A stretch of 13,806 bases of DNA from Desulfobacteraceae bacterium (GTDB taxonomy: Bacteria > Desulfobacterota > DSM-4660 > Desulfatiglandales > B25-G16), in contig JAUWZC010000041.1 of assembly GCA_030615565.1 (NCBI GenBank), positions 1 through 13,806 on the forward strand, read 5' to 3'. Each line of letters starts with the position of its first letter. Position 1 is the first letter of the stretch. Shown here in pieces: positions 13,690 to 13,806 of the stretch. Position numbers and translations under genes: made by a program. The notes beneath the pieces are model-generated. The model had not been told where the DNA came from. It did not search any database and saw nothing but the letters and a program-made list of their open reading frames with translations.

Positions 13690-13806
13690 GCTTCCTTGTT
13701 GTCGGACCAGGGGCAATGGGATGTCTTTTTGCTGCAAGGTTAAAAACTGCCGGTAATGATGTTACCTTGCTGGATCATAATAAAAAAAGGGCAAGGCGGA
13801 TTAATG
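13686..13806 (+). CDS. panE: 2-dehydropantoate 2-reductase (PanE/ApbA), N-terminal part only
   Basis: About 40 residues are visible before the window ends. They begin MSFLVVGPGAMGCLFAARL, the NADPH-binding Rossmann start of the ketopantoate reductase family (GPGAMG as the G-x-G-x-x-G loop), followed by VTLLDHNKKRA as the second strand and its acidic/basic turn. The enzyme reduces ketopantoate to pantoate with NADPH, the step directly after PanB. The 4-bp overlap (ATGA) with panB indicates co-transcription and coupled translation. The family call rests on the motif and the neighbour; the catalytic Lys and Glu lie beyond the window. Confidence 0.9.
   Translation, partial: MSFLVVGPGAMGCLFAARLKTAGNDVTLLDHNKKRARRIN

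Overview
This is a bacterial chromosomal window made mostly of housekeeping and metabolic genes. It also holds two unusually repeat-rich intergenic regions on either side of a drug/metabolite-transporter gene. The genes lean AT-rich, while several intergenic elements are strikingly GC-rich palindromes, and one gene starts with TTG. I see no rRNA, tRNA, CRISPR array, transposase or phage gene. The content (mnmG, recG, panB-panE, an adenine-deaminase-family enzyme, FHA and MBL-fold proteins) does not fix a phylum. GC-rich REP-like palindromes scattered in an AT-leaning genome are familiar from uncultured anaerobes (anammox-type Planctomycetes, Nitrospirota, Omnitrophota, deltaproteobacterial lineages), but that placement is only a guess.

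Layout. (1) 1-454, minus: 5' part of a TerB-like protein that runs off the window. (2) 834-2711, plus: mnmG (tRNA wobble-uridine modification), with a better start than the longest frame, a candidate promoter at 730-757 and a possible five-codon leader. (3) 2712-3907: a 1.2-kb non-coding stretch between the converging 3' ends of mnmG and rarD. It is packed with nested inverted repeats, three copies of a roughly 100-nt repeat unit, and a 173-nt inverted array of 15-bp repeats. (4) 3908-4795, minus: RarD/EamA transporter. (5) 4796-5685: a second non-coding stretch with a hairpin, a 125-nt inverted repeat with 25-bp perfect arms, and a short piece of the same 15-bp repeat family. It ends in a candidate promoter for the next gene. 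(6) 5686-7095, plus: an unrecognised 469-residue protein with a long helical region that faintly resembles a histidine-kinase dimerisation helix without the histidine. It overlaps the end of recG by 37 bp. (7) 7059-12600, minus: adenine-deaminase-like enzyme, FHA protein, MBL-fold hydrolase and recG all read leftward; FHA and MBL overlap by one base. (8) 12856-13806, plus: panB and the start of panE, overlapping by 4 bp and transcribed divergently from the deaminase.

Functional links. panB and panE catalyse consecutive steps of pantothenate (coenzyme A) synthesis and are clearly one operon. FHA plus MBL is a likely phospho-signal/hydrolase pair. The deaminase would serve purine salvage, and recG and mnmG are general maintenance functions. 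No complete new defence or mobile system is visible. The most unusual material is the structured DNA around rarD and the uncharacterised 5686-7095 protein.
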